A stretch of DNA of 64,000 nucleotides, taken from positions 2,294,001-2,358,000 of the forward strand of contig NC_085850.1 in assembly GCF_020906515.1 (NCBI RefSeq). The letters are read 5' to 3'. This DNA comes from Vanrija pseudolonga (taxonomy: Eukaryota > Basidiomycota > Tremellomycetes > Trichosporonales > Trichosporonaceae). The notes under the pieces were generated by a model. That model was not told the origin of the DNA and did no database searches. It saw only the letters and a program-made list of their open reading frames with translations. Of the stretch, positions 31,001 through 40,554 are shown piece after piece. A program made the position numbers and the translations under genes. How positions within the stretch are numbered: the stretch's first letter is position 1; each line of letters opens with the position of its first letter.

Positions 31001-32202
31001 TGCGGTCACGAGACTTGTGTGCCCTGTACACATGGATGATGAATCGAGCGACGCGCGCGTGTCGACATGCTTCCTCTCCTGATGCAACGAATTGTGGCCC
31101 CGCGGCCGCGTCGTAACTTACATGACTTGCGCCAGCGGTTTGTTCCTCGCACTATCGACACACCTCCAGCCTCCGGTTTCACTAGCCGTGTTGTCGACAC
31201 ACGAATCGTCGTTGCCCCGTCTCGATCGAAACACAACCACCCCTCCCCGGCTTGCGTTACGTTCCGTGCAGGTGCACTCACGACCGGGAGGGGGTTGTCA
31301 ACAACATGCAAGGCTGACGGCATCATCGGATGCTAATACCCAACACGCTACTCGTGCCTGCCCGTGGCCAGACTTTGGAGTACGAGGACGCGGGGATGTT
31401 TGTTGGAAAGGGACACGCTAAGAGAGGAAGGTGGATACCGTTTGCTGTGCTTGCGAGGCGACGCGGTGAGGTTCGCGTATCATTGGTGTTGGTGCAGTAG
31501 ATCGATATGGGAATCGCGTTGACGATCCACCTTGATCTCCAAGAGACCGAGTGAGGCTTGGACGAGACAGCCGAGAAAGCCGGAACGGGCGACCCGAGTC
31601 GGAGTGGCTCCCCGTCCTGATGGGTGCAGTACAACCCATCGTTGGCAACGACACCCCGCTCTCCCGAAAAACGCGTGGAGCCCTTTCCTCCTTGGGCAGG
31701 AAGGAGTCGTGGAGGGGCGCGTCGTGGACAAGACTGTAGCGTACGTGGTGCGGGGTTGACAACTGTACCATGCTTACTGGACGCCAAGCAGTCGTCGCAA
31801 GGGGAACGTGGGAGTAATTAGCCGCGCCGTAATGACACCGCAACGGACGGGATCGTCGTTGGCCATCGTCGTCTGCGGCTATCATGCCTTGTAGCATGAT
31901 AGCCGTACAGAGAGGTGGGAAGCATGTACGTGTTTATCTATCCACAGCCTCAGTCGCTCCAGACAATGCGCCAGGCGTCCGAAACGGGGCTTGACGACGC
32001 TCGCGTTCCTGCTACTCGAAACACTGACATACGCCACGTCTACACTGTCTGGGGGCAGGTGGCCCCAGCACTGCCTGGTTCTTGACGCGCCGAAGTGATC
32101 GAACTCGTTGCATATATAAAGAGGCTGTCCAGGCCTTGAGGACAGTCCATCTCACAACACTCCTTTCTCCCAACGACCCTCGCCACATCACATACCTGCA
32201 CA
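31001..32202. other. Spacer (1.2 kb) between array genes 9 and 10
   Basis: I looked for a further paralogue on both strands and found none. Short overlapping frames have no signal peptide or cysteine core. Confidence 0.5.
32113..32120 (+). promoter_or_regulatory. TATA box of array gene 10
   Basis: TATATAAA, 90 bases before the ATG at 32203. Confidence 0.55.
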
Positions 32203-32689
32203 ATGCTCGCCCGTACTCTTCTCCTCTCTGGTGGGTGTAGCGCCATGGCCTTCGACGCCTGGCTAAGCACTGACATCTCCCAGTCCTCGCCGCGACGGCG
32301 CTTGCGTCAGCCGAGCCCGCTCAGCCAGCAGAGCTCGTGGGCCGTCAGGATGGCTCTGGTGCCTCTTGCCAACCTGTATGCCCTGCGCTGGGAAAGATTA
32401 CTACCGACCCCAAGACATACTGCCCGGTAAGCCACTTGGCGCCTCTTCTTCAGCTCTGTCGCCGGCTGACACGGACTCCCAGGCAGACGTGGTCTCCGGC
32501 CTCAGTAGTTGCCTTACCTGCCTTCAGGGGTTGCCTGCTCCGAACCAGACTGCGATCGACGAGATTAAGAATGTGCAGAGCCTTCAGAGTAAGAACTGCA
32601 AGGATGGCAAGCCGTCAGCTGCCTCGAAGACTCTTATCAGCGCCGGCGCGGCCGTGGTCGCGGTGGTTGCCGGCGCCATGGTTCTCTGA
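32203..32689 (+). CDS. Array gene 10: short secreted protein with cysteine core and GPI-type tail
   Basis: Three exons: 32203..32230, 32284..32426, 32483..32689, giving 125 residues. Signal peptide MLARTLLLSVLAATALASA, followed by a leader PAQPAELVGRQDG that may be cut after the Arg. Core: ASCQPVCPAL, KTYCP then ADVVSGLSSCLTC, LQGLPAPNQTAID and SKNCKDG. The stalk is reduced to a few residues (KPSAASK) and runs straight into the tail TLISAGAAVVAVVAGAMVL, with no separate last exon. It is thus a minimal member of the family: signal, core and anchor with almost no stalk. Confidence 0.85.
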
Positions 32690-33202
32690 ATCGTCACGGT
32701 CGCCCTCACTGTAGTCGCAATCACAGCATGTGCAGTCGCATCTGCTGCGTAAGCGGCTGGGGGGTAGTTGTATTCTGAATGATCAAGTAGGAGTTGGTGA
32801 GATGAAAGTGAATGATGACCGGCGCCACTCTTGGGTGTGCCCCTACTTCCGCGACTCTTGTCTGTTGTTGTCGTCTTTCCCAGCTCAAGGTATTAGGATT
32901 GCGTGAAATCAATAACTAACTAGCAGAGGCTTGCAACACACATGCACGCCGAGGTGGCAGTGTAGGTCATGTTTGCTTCCGGCGGTCGGGAGATCATGCC
33001 TCCTCCGCTGAATCCGGACTCTCAGCAACACCGTCGTCTCCGCACCCCTCTCGCCAGCCAACTCCTCTGTGGAGGCCGACGAGTACAGTGCTGAGGGCTC
33101 CGGAGGCAAAGGGACTCTCACGTCCCTTGGCAGGAGTCAAGTCCTCAGGGCCAGCAAGCCACCAGACGCTCACACCCCACCCTCCACCCTTCTCGACACC
33201 AA
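32690..33202. other. Spacer between array gene 10 and the tRNA pair
   Basis: No gene is seen. Confidence 0.5.
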
Positions 33203-33289
33203 GGTCGCGTGGCCCAATGGCAAGGCGTATGACTACGACTCGTTGCAGCAGTAATCATGAGATTGCGGGTTCGATCCCCGTCGTGGCCT
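33203..33289 (+). tRNA. tRNA-Arg (anticodon ACG) with short intron
   Basis: The acceptor stem GGTCGCG pairs with CGTGGCC through two wobbles. The D arm has GCCC/AATGGCAAGGC, the anticodon stem is TATGA with TCATG, and the T arm is GCGGG-TTCGATC-CCCGT. The anticodon loop reads CT-ACG-A, giving Arg. An intron of about 15 bases (CTCGTTGCAGCAGTA) follows position 37, the normal place for nuclear tRNA introns. Confidence 0.85.
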
Positions 33290-33313
33290 AGATGCATAGC
33301 ATCGACATCTCCC

Positions 33314-33425
33314 GGGCGTGTAGCTCAGTTGGTAGAGCGTGTCATTAGCACCAGCACATCATGAGGTTCTCCTCTGTGCTTCTACCTACTTGACAAGGTC
33401 TTTGGTTCGATTCCTAACTCGTCCA
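33314..33425 (+). tRNA. tRNA-Ala (anticodon AGC) with intron of about 40 bases
   Basis: The 5' half GGGCGTG-T-AGCTCAGTTGGTAGAGC is a standard acceptor and D arm. The anticodon stem TGTCA pairs with TGACA, and the loop TT-AGC-A gives Ala. A long intron starts after position 37. The G3:T70 pair that marks Ala tRNAs is present. One T:T mismatch occurs in the acceptor stem and one in the T stem (TTTGG/CCTAA), so it may be a decayed or weakly used copy. Confidence 0.7.
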
Positions 33426-33591
33426 GCTTTTTCCAGGACCTCATGGTTTTGCTGGGGACACCAACGGCTCGCCTGCCGTAGCCTCGAAGGGTGTCTGGCC
33501 TCCGCGAACGGCGAGGACCCACTAGGCTTAATCCTCCAGTCCGTGTCATTTGAACCCATCTCCAATGGAAGAGGTGAGTGCCAAGCTGTAA

Positions 33592-33753
33592 TCAGACCCG
33601 GACGGCTTCAGACGGGTACTTCGCCATCCAAATGCCCTTGTCCACAGGCTTGGCCGACCGCACCCCCTTGATAACCATATACACTGGTCAGTCGCACGAG
33701 CACGAGTCTTGCTTGCCCTTGTTGATGTCACCGATGATGCACGGACGGGCATT
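33592..33753 (-). pseudogene. Possible relic of an unrecognised protein-coding exon
   Basis: After a good acceptor (TGGGTTTCAG) the minus strand reads NARPCIIGDINKGKQDSCSC, then one in-frame TGA, then MVIKGVRSAKPVDKGIWMAK and YPSEAVRV before a stop. The composition looks like real protein rather than GC shadow. A further open piece further upstream reads YISDHGLTASQ. I do not recognise the family, and no complete gene model could be made. Confidence 0.25.
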
Positions 33754-33889
33754 CTGAAACCCAATTCAGCCCATCAGCTGATACTCATGTCCGTCTAGAC
33801 ACTGACACACCCACTACTCCACAATCATCTCGGCCTGCCAAGCAGTGCGGGGGCGGGCTTGGCTGGCCGTGAGGCCGTGGTCGCTGATG

Positions 33890-33895
33890 TATAAG
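33890..33895 (+). promoter_or_regulatory. TATA-like box of array gene 11
   Basis: TATAAG, 49 bases before the ATG at 33939. Confidence 0.5.
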
Positions 33896-33938
33896 ATAAG
33901 CCTGTGGCAAGGAGAACCAGTCCACCACATCCCGAACA

Positions 33939-34390
33939 ATGCTCGCCCGTTCTCTCATTGCCACTGGTGAGTGGTGGAGGCGAGACCCAGCTGAACGTAG
34001 CCATCGCCGCGACTGCAGTCGCCGCGTTCCCCGAAGCCGTCAGCGTCGAGATCGCCGCCCGTCAGGCGGGCACCTGCGCGAACGAGTGCCTCAACTTGCC
34101 GACCTATGACCAGGTCTGCAGTGTGAGTCGTCAGCGATCGACGGTCCGCGCCGATGGCTAATACACGCACACAGGCCAGGGACAAGCTTAACAGCTGTGC
34201 CACGTGCGCGAAGAGCACTGGCAACTCGGACCTCATCAACAGCGTCACCCAGCTGCAGCAGATGGCCGACTCGAAGTGCGGCTCGAGCTCGAGCTCGAGC
34301 AGCAAGCCGTCGTCCGGCACCAAGGCATCGGTCGGCGCCGGCGCCGTCGGCGTTGCCGTTGCGGTCGTGGCTGGCGTATCGCTCTTCTAA
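33939..34390 (+). CDS. Array gene 11: shortest secreted cysteine-core protein with GPI-type tail
   Basis: Three exons: 33939..33966, 34001..34122, 34175..34390, giving 121 residues. Signal peptide MLARSLIATAIAATAVAA, then a leader EAVSVEIAARQ. Core: GTCANECLNL, DQVCS then ARDKLNSCATC, and DSKCGSS. The second half uses C-x8-C-x2-C, two residues shorter than the family norm, and the C-x3-C to third-Cys distance is also short. Intron 2 keeps its place one codon after the third Cys. A brief Ser run (encoded by an AGCTCG repeat) and KPSSGTK lead into the tail GAGAVGVAVAVVAGVSLF. The leader IAARQAGTC is nearly identical to LIARQAGTC in array gene 12, so these are close relatives. Confidence 0.85.
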
Positions 34391-35804
34391 CTGGTCAGGC
34401 GGAGGGTTCGGAGGAGGTGACTGCCGAAAATGCATGTTGTGTGTGTTGTTGGGTTACCAGCCAGGCACGGCGCCCCAGGAGTTGCGGAGCACGCAAGCCC
34501 GGATTTCTAGGAGGACGACGTCCAACATCACCGGCGCCGCGACGCACGCTGCCCCGTGACTTGTGGTACATAGTTCCGAGACCGGCTCGGAAGACGCCAC
34601 TCGGAGACAAAGTGGAAACGTGATAGATGTCGACGCCTAGATATCGTGTTTGACCGTCTGAAAGACAAACATACGACGAGCGGTGGCGCCTGACCGCATT
34701 TCGAAACACTGTCCTCCCTGCGGGTCTGGACCACGTCAAAGATGTTGTTGGATCGCGGAGCCATCCCCACGTCGTTGCTCATCCCCACGCCTATGTTGGT
34801 CTCAAGCATAACCAAGGAGGCGGGATACGAGCGGCGGCGCGGAGGCGAACAGCGGCGTGGGAGCAGGAGACGAGGAAGTGGCCGCAGTGCCCCAGAACTA
34901 ACCTGCCAGCCAACCTGGTTACAAAGCGCGTCAAAAGCGGACCCCCGACACAGTGAACCACGCAGGGAGCAAGCATGCTGCCCCTCATGTACTGCCTCGC
35001 ACTCACTCATGCATGGGTCGTCACCCCTGCGCCTATTTCTTCGCAACAAGCAACAGTTGGTCGCCGCAAAGCACTGCACTTGTTGTGTTCCTAATGAAAC
35101 AGGCACGCGCGGCCCAGCTGCTCAAAGGGTCCGGCTGCCCCAAACCCCTCCGGTGCCGTCGGTAGCGGCGGCACTTACCGTCCTCCTCTGCCTCAGCGAC
35201 CGGCCGCGGAACGCAAGTAAGCATGGTTTGGTTGACAACCCGGCAACTCTGCTATGGCGCTGCTTGTTGTGAATGCGTGCGACGTCCCGCCCACACACCT
35301 GAGCCTTGTTTGAGCTTAACGCTCACAAAGGTGTGGGTAAGCCCGCGACCATTGCGTTGCGTTGCAGTGCGTTGCGGGCCCGTCGTCAAGGCGGAAGCCG
35401 CGCTCTGCGGAACTTGTCTCGCATGCGTGTGGCTCACTCCTTTCCTCCTTCGCAGCTGTCTCCCCCCCCAACCCCCCCTGCCCCCCCCCCCAACCACCCC
35501 CACCCACCTCCTGTATTTGCGTACGTTGAGTTTACGGCGAGGCACCCCCGCGGCGCGCGGGATGGCTGGTGTTGTGTCGGCGGAGGGGGAACCGACGACA
35601 AGTCCGAGAGGCATGTTGTCGGGTCCGCCTCACAACGGGGCAATGCAAAGATAGAAACTCTCACAACTTGGCGACGAGGGGGACGTTTGTCTGCATACTT
35701 AAGAGCGACGAGATTGACCCCCGGGAACCTCATCCTCACGACGAGCTTCTTTTCCCCCCATATCTCATCCGAGATCTAGCTAGGTCCTGCCACACGAACC
35801 CACA
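34391..35804. other. Gene-free stretch (1.4 kb) before the MFS gene
   Basis: No gene is supported. It holds a strong C-rich tract (35461..35510) and the promoter of the MFS transporter. Confidence 0.5.
35461..35510. repeat. Poly-C-rich tract
   Basis: About 50 bases almost wholly of C, broken by AA, TG and CAA, roughly 300 bases upstream of the MFS start. It is a low-complexity tract that might form unusual DNA structure; no function is shown. Confidence 0.8.
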
Positions 35805-37494
35805 ATGTCGTCCACGTCCCTCTCCACACAGGAGTCGATCAAGAAGTCGACCCCGGCCTCGGAGCACGAGTACCCCCCCTCCGCTGCCGTGCTGGCTGAG
35901 AAGGCGCCCATCTCTGGCGCCGAGCCCCACTCGAACCACCCCCTCAGCAAGCTCAGCTCGGGCCGCAAGCACTTCCTCCTGTTCATCTTCTGCCTGTCCA
36001 ACTTTGTCGACGTGTGCAATGTCTCCGGCGTGGCTGTTGCCTCGTCGCATATCGCCTTCGACATCAAGCTTGACGTGAGCCAGGTGGTCTGGGTAAGTGG
36101 CGTGGTCGCGGCGGTGCCTTTATGGTGCCACTTGGCGCTAACCCACCACCACAGATCATCACGGCCTACTCCCTCTCGTTTGCTTCCTTCCTCCTCTTCT
36201 CCGGCCGTGTGGCGGACCTCGTCCCCGCGCAGTACGTTTTCCAGGTCGGCTTCTTCGGCCTCGGCGTCATGTCCCTCATCCAGAGCTTTGTCACCCAAAA
36301 CAAGTACGCCTTCCTCGTCGTGCGCGCAATCGCAGGTCTCATGGGCTCCATGACCATCCCCTCGGGGTACCACATGACGGGCCACATGTTCCCGCACCCC
36401 CTCGAGCGCCGCAAGAAGATCTCGCTCCTCGGCCTCGCAGGCGGCTTGGGCAACGTTCTCGGCCTCGTCCTCGCCGGCGTCACCATGCTCGCGTCGTACC
36501 GCTGGTTCTTCCGCCTCATGGCCATCATCTCGTTCATCTTCTCCATCGCCGCCGTCTTCCTCATCCCCCGCCTCCCCTCGTCCCACACCGCCGCCGACGG
36601 CCCCCGTTGGAAGCGCCTCGACATCGTCGGCGTCATCCTCATGGCTGGTGGCCTCTCGACCTTCATCCTCGGTCTTACCCAGGGCCCCATTGACGGGTGG
36701 AACAAGGCCTCCTTCATTGCGCCGTTTGTCATTTCCATCGTCCTCGCCATCTCGTTCTTCTTGTACGAGGCTCACATCTCGCCCCGCCGCGCGGTCCTTC
36801 CTGCCACCGTGTGGAAGATTAGGAACATGAAGGTCGCCTCGATCGTCACCCTCATGCCGTTCTCCTTCTGGGCGACCTCGCAGCTTCTCTACGCCACTTT
36901 CTGGCAGGTTAGGCTCCACTGGAAGCCCCTCCACGTCGCCGCCGCCATCATCCCGCAGGGTATCACCATGCTCCTCATCGGCGCCGTCGTCCAAGCCTTC
37001 CCGTCAATCATCTACAAGCCCCGCAGGACCATCCCCGTCGCTGCAGTGTTTGTCATGGCCGCCGAAGTGCTCATGTACTTCTCGGACGGTGGCACCGGCA
37101 AGAACTACTGGAAGTTCTGCTTCCCTGCCTTCGTGATGGGCTCAGCCGGCGCCATCTGCATGTACATGGCCTCGGGCATCAACCTCATCGCCTTCTGCCC
37201 CCTGAGATGGGCGGTGTTGCTGGTGCTTGCTCCCAGGCCATCGCCCAGGTCGGTGGAGCCATCGCGCTCGCCATCCAGGCCAGTCTTTCCGGTCCCAGCC
37301 TCTACGACTGGAAGAAGAACGCCAGGTCGTTCTGGTACCAGTTTGGCGCCACTGCTCTTGTCGCTATCATCTACGTCGTCTTCTACAAGACGCCTTCAGA
37401 GCCTGAGGAGGAGCACCGCCTCACCCGCGAGCGCATTGCCGAGCTTGAGGAGAAGCACGCTCTCAAGCAGGCTGGAGCTCTCCCCTCGGTGTAA
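35805..37494 (+). CDS. MFS transporter, DHA2 (14-helix drug:H+ antiporter) type, with apparent frameshift
   Basis: Exon 1 is 35805..36092, an intron of 62 bases ends CCACCACAG, and exon 2 runs from 36155. Together about 542 residues. A hydrophilic N terminus of about 58 residues precedes FLLFIFCLSNFVDVCNVSG, then many membrane helices. Motif-like loops include FSGRVADLVPAQ (motif A region) and GSMTIPSGYHMTGHMFP. The order matches fungal DHA2 transporters such as the ATR1 group, which export toxins or, in some members, boron. Near 37197 the frame breaks inside a run of five C: upstream ends INLIAFC, and the next frame carries EMGGVAGACSQAIAQVGGAI, exactly what should follow. One more C would join them. 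It is either a sequencing slip or a young null allele. Confidence 0.8.
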
Positions 37495-38074
37495 GCTCAG
37501 GTCAAGCCTATTACTGTAGTTTGAAGAGACAATAGACGCGGCATGTATGTACTTGTATAACGAGATTGTTGAGAGCCAGAAGTCAGGGAGGCAGGAACCG
37601 AACGTCCCCGGTAAGCGCGCAATCATCCCGTCTCCTCGCAGCCTGCTCATCGTAGTCAAGACAGAGCACCCTCAAACCAGCCGGGGACACCGAGAATCCC
37701 CGACCAGTGCCTCTCCCACCGACAGTGCCGACCACACACAGTATCTCCAGGTCGTCGCCAGGTGGGACGGGCATTTCGAAACACCTCCTGCGCACGCCTC
37801 ATTCACATCGGCAAACTATGTTCAGCTACAAGTCGCCGCCGGCCGGGCGTTGAGCGGCCGTATGCCACGTGTGACAGGACGCGCTCACCTCCTCCCCGTC
37901 TGCCCACTCAAATGCAACACATCAACCCCTCCTCCCTAACTTTCCTGTCCATCTCGAGGGGCAGGTGCGCCAGAAACGCGGGCACGTCGAGTAAGTGCTC
38001 GACGCGTCGGGGATGTATAAAAGGACGCGGCGGCGCGTTGCGCCAGCTCTCCAGAACACACACTCACTTACACC
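37495..38074. other. Spacer between the MFS gene and array gene 12
   Basis: No gene is seen. It ends with the TATA box of array gene 12. Confidence 0.5.
38016..38023 (+). promoter_or_regulatory. TATA box of array gene 12
   Basis: TATAAAAG, a perfect match, 59 bases before the ATG at 38075. Confidence 0.65.
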
Positions 38075-39017
38075 ATGATCGCGCGTACCCTCCTTCTGAC
38101 TGGTACGCCGCGTCGGCCGGCGCGCCACTGTACAAACCGAATCGAACCGAACTGACACACCCAGCCCTCGCCTCCGCCGCGCTCGCCGCGCCTTCCCCTC
38201 ACACCGCCGAGCTCATCGCGCGACAGGCAGGCACCTGCTCGAACGAGTGCGGCAGCCTGACGAGCTTCATCAACGACCCGTGTGGCGTGAGTCGTAGTGT
38301 CACTGCAGGGCCACGCTAACGAGTTCCCAGGCGGCTGCCCTTGCCGCCGTCCAGAAGTGCAAAGACTGCGCGGCGACCCTCGGGTCCGCGGGCGCGAGCC
38401 TGACTAGCACCATCCAGCAGCTCCAGGATCTGTGCAATGATGACTCGGGGTCGGGTACCGGCGGCGGCGCGGGTGGTGCCGGTGGTAGTGCCGACTCTGG
38501 TACTGGCTCTGACGGCTCCGCGTCGGGTGGCGCTGGGACCGGTTCTGGTGCTGGTGCTGGTGCCGGCGCGGGCGCGGGTGCAGGTGCCGGTGCTGGCAGC
38601 GGTACCGGCTCGGACGGCACCGCCGGCGGCGCGGGGGCTGGTGCTGGTGCTGAGGCTGGTGCCTCCACCGCCGCCGCCCCGTCGCCCTCTGCTGGCACCG
38701 GTACCGGGTCTGGCGCTGGCGCCGGCAGCGGTGCCGGAGCTGGCTCGGGTGCTGGAGCGGGTGCTGGTGGTACCGGCGCCGGCTCTGGTGCTGGTGCTGC
38801 TGGCGCGTCCGGTGCCGCCGCCGCCCCCTCGGTCGCGGCCGCTCCCTCCGCCGGCGTCTCGGGCGCTGGTGCCTCTGCCCCCGTCGCGTCGCACTCCACC
38901 GCTGCTGTCAGTCCATCGGCCCTCCCTTCGGTCAAGCCCTCGTCGGCTTCCAAGACTGTCGCTGTCGGCGCTGGCGCCGTCGTGGCCGCTCTCGTTGCGG
39001 GTGTCGCGCTCTTCTAA
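38075..39017 (+). CDS. Array gene 12: secreted cysteine-core protein with long Gly/Ala stalk
   Basis: Three exons: 38075..38102, 38165..38286, 38331..39017, giving 278 residues, the longest of the family. Signal peptide MIARTLLLTALASAALAA, then the leader ELIARQ. Core: GTCSNECGSL, NDPCG then AAALAAVQKCKDC, and LQDLCNDD, with canonical spacing. The stalk of about 160 residues is a degenerate Gly-Ala/Gly-Ser/Gly-Thr repeat (GAGAGAGAGAGAGAGS and variants) coded by GGTGCTGGT-type units, clearly grown by slippage. The end VKPSSASKTVAVGAGAVVAALV leads into a hydrophobic tail suited to GPI anchoring. The long Pro-Ala frame on the opposite strand is a shadow of this repeat. Confidence 0.85.
38447..38880 (+). 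repeat. GC-rich coding minisatellite inside array gene 12
   Basis: Degenerate units of 6 to 12 bases of the GGTGCTGGT / GGCGCGGGC type encode the Gly/Ala stalk. Synonymous differences between units show both slippage and older divergence. Confidence 0.8.
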
Positions 39018-39448
39018 GCGAGCTCTGTCAGTACTACCCTCATGCAGTCCTGTCGGCGTGATGGTCCTGCGCGTGAGCTAGTGTATGCTTGGCGTCGCCC
39101 TCGCCGGCTTGGTGGTGCCCATGCAAGGTGCAAGGTGTTGCTTGAGTTGTGTGCAAAGCCAAGAATGCATCATTGGAGGGTGTTGATACCAATAAAAGAG
39201 GCAGTCACCCGTCCAGCCACACGCCGTCCCATCGGATCTGACACATGATGCGTGCCTCGAGCTTATCCCACCCAGGCAGGCAGACATGGGGAGCTGGTGG
39301 ACCAGATGGCGGATGAAAGCCACCACCCCGCAGGTTGGTGGCCCAACCGACAAGCAAGTGCGTGCCACCGAACAAAGCATGCAGCAGCAGTAAATAGCTG
39401 GGCCTTGTCGCAGCACCCAGCGACCCCCCGTTTGCCCAACATCACAAC
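39018..39448. other. Spacer between array genes 12 and 13
   Basis: No gene is seen. A TAAATAGC stretch at 39391, close to 55 bases before the next ATG, takes the TATA position. Confidence 0.45.
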
Positions 39449-40019
39449 ATGGTCGCCCTCCGCTTGTTCCTCCTCACTGGTGTGTGTGTGTTGTTGACGC
39501 CGCTGACCCAGCAGCGCTCGCGAGCACGGCGCTCGCGCAGAACGGCACCTGCCAGGCCGAGTGCGGCAACCTGAACGAGTTCACCGCGAACCCGTGCGCG
39601 GTCAGTGCTGGCCGCCGTGTGCAGTACGCCGCCGGATCCTAGCTAACGCACCCCGCAGGACGCATCCAAGACCGCGATCCAGAAGTGTGCAGACTGCGCA
39701 GCGACGACGCATCTCCAGTCTTTGCAGAACGCGACGCTCCAGCTCCAGAACCTGTGCAACCCGACGTACATGTCGTCCGTGTCTGCTTCCCGTGTCGCAG
39801 CGTCGGCGTCGGCCTCGTCCGCCGCTGCGGCAGCAGCGGCGTCCAACGCCTCGCACTCTGCAGCGAACGCAACAGGGGCGCCGTCGGCGTCCGCTACTGT
39901 GAGTATTTTGCCATGGCCGCGCTGACTTGCAGCACAAGCCGTCGTCGGCCGCCGGCTTAGGCGTCGCTGGGGTGGGCGCCGCCTTCCTCGCCGTCGCTGC
40001 CGTCGCCTGTGTCCTCTGA
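39449..40019 (+). CDS. Array gene 13: secreted protein with cysteine core and GPI-type tail
   Basis: Four exons: 39449..39479, 39512..39600, 39659..39898, 39933..40019, giving about 148 residues. Signal peptide MVALRLFLLTAALASTALAQ. The exon 2 acceptor is a CAGCAG tandem, so one Ala may be present or absent. Core: GTCQAECGNL, ANPCA then DASKTAIQKCADC, and LQNLCNPT, with canonical spacing. It is close to array gene 12 (QKCKDCAATL against QKCADCAATT; LQQLQDLC against LQLQNLC). The stalk is short and Ala/Ser-rich with possible N-glycosylation sites (SNASHSAANAT). Exon 4 starts HKPSSAAGL and ends in a hydrophobic tail containing one Cys. Confidence 0.85.
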
Positions 40020-40554
40020 TCGTCCTCATGTATTTTTGGGTTGTGTTGTGTTTTTTCTGCTTCTTCTTCTTACTCGGACAGCTAGCAGCGTGACGCGTGC
40101 TGCCGCAACCTCAAACCTGACACTTGTCTCATCTAGCAGTCTCTGGCGATTACGAGACGGGTAGCCGCCCACTGAATTACCTTGTGCAACCCTGGCCCGC
40201 CGAGTGACCTCTCGGCATGGGTTCGGCAACCAGGGTAGTGGTGACACTCCCGCCCGCAGCCGCCCAGCCGCTTGCTGCGCGTCGACGTGCCAACTGGCGC
40301 GATGGTCTTCGCCCGCTCAGCCCGTACCGCGCTTGGCATCCTCCATTCCACTGACATTACCAGTCGAGACGCTCAGGAATCAGGAACTATCAGCTTGCCA
40401 TCTCGAGCAACATCTTCTTGGGTACCAGAGTCAGCGGCGTCCCGCTCTCTGTCCTCCGCGTCCCGAGAAGTTTTCCTAGCGCAAGTATATAAGCACGCAT
40501 GCATGCAACGTGTTCATGGCCGACCACACCTGTTGTACCACCGCGCCCGCTACG
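40020..40554. other. Spacer between array genes 13 and 14
   Basis: No gene is seen. It ends with the TATA box of array gene 14. Confidence 0.5.
40486..40493 (+). promoter_or_regulatory. TATA box of array gene 14
   Basis: TATATAAG, 69 bases before the ATG at 40555. Confidence 0.6.

Larger units (their letters stand above)
33426..33938. other. Spacer between tRNA-Ala and array gene 11
   Basis: It holds a possible relict coding stretch on the minus strand (33592..33753) and the promoter of array gene 11. Confidence 0.45.

Noticed and set aside
34528-35106. Possible further array copy on the minus strand (DPCMSECEAV text)
   Set aside because: It has one C-x3-C by chance but no signal peptide, no C-x2-C block, no anchor and no splice pairing.
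35780-36994. 404-codon open frame on the minus strand
   Set aside because: It is antisense to the MFS transporter and rich in Glu/Asp/Gly/Arg, a typical shadow of hydrophobic helices.
38300-38953. Pro-Ala repeat protein on the minus strand
   Set aside because: It is the opposite strand of the Gly/Ala minisatellite in array gene 12; it has no signal peptide or independent support.
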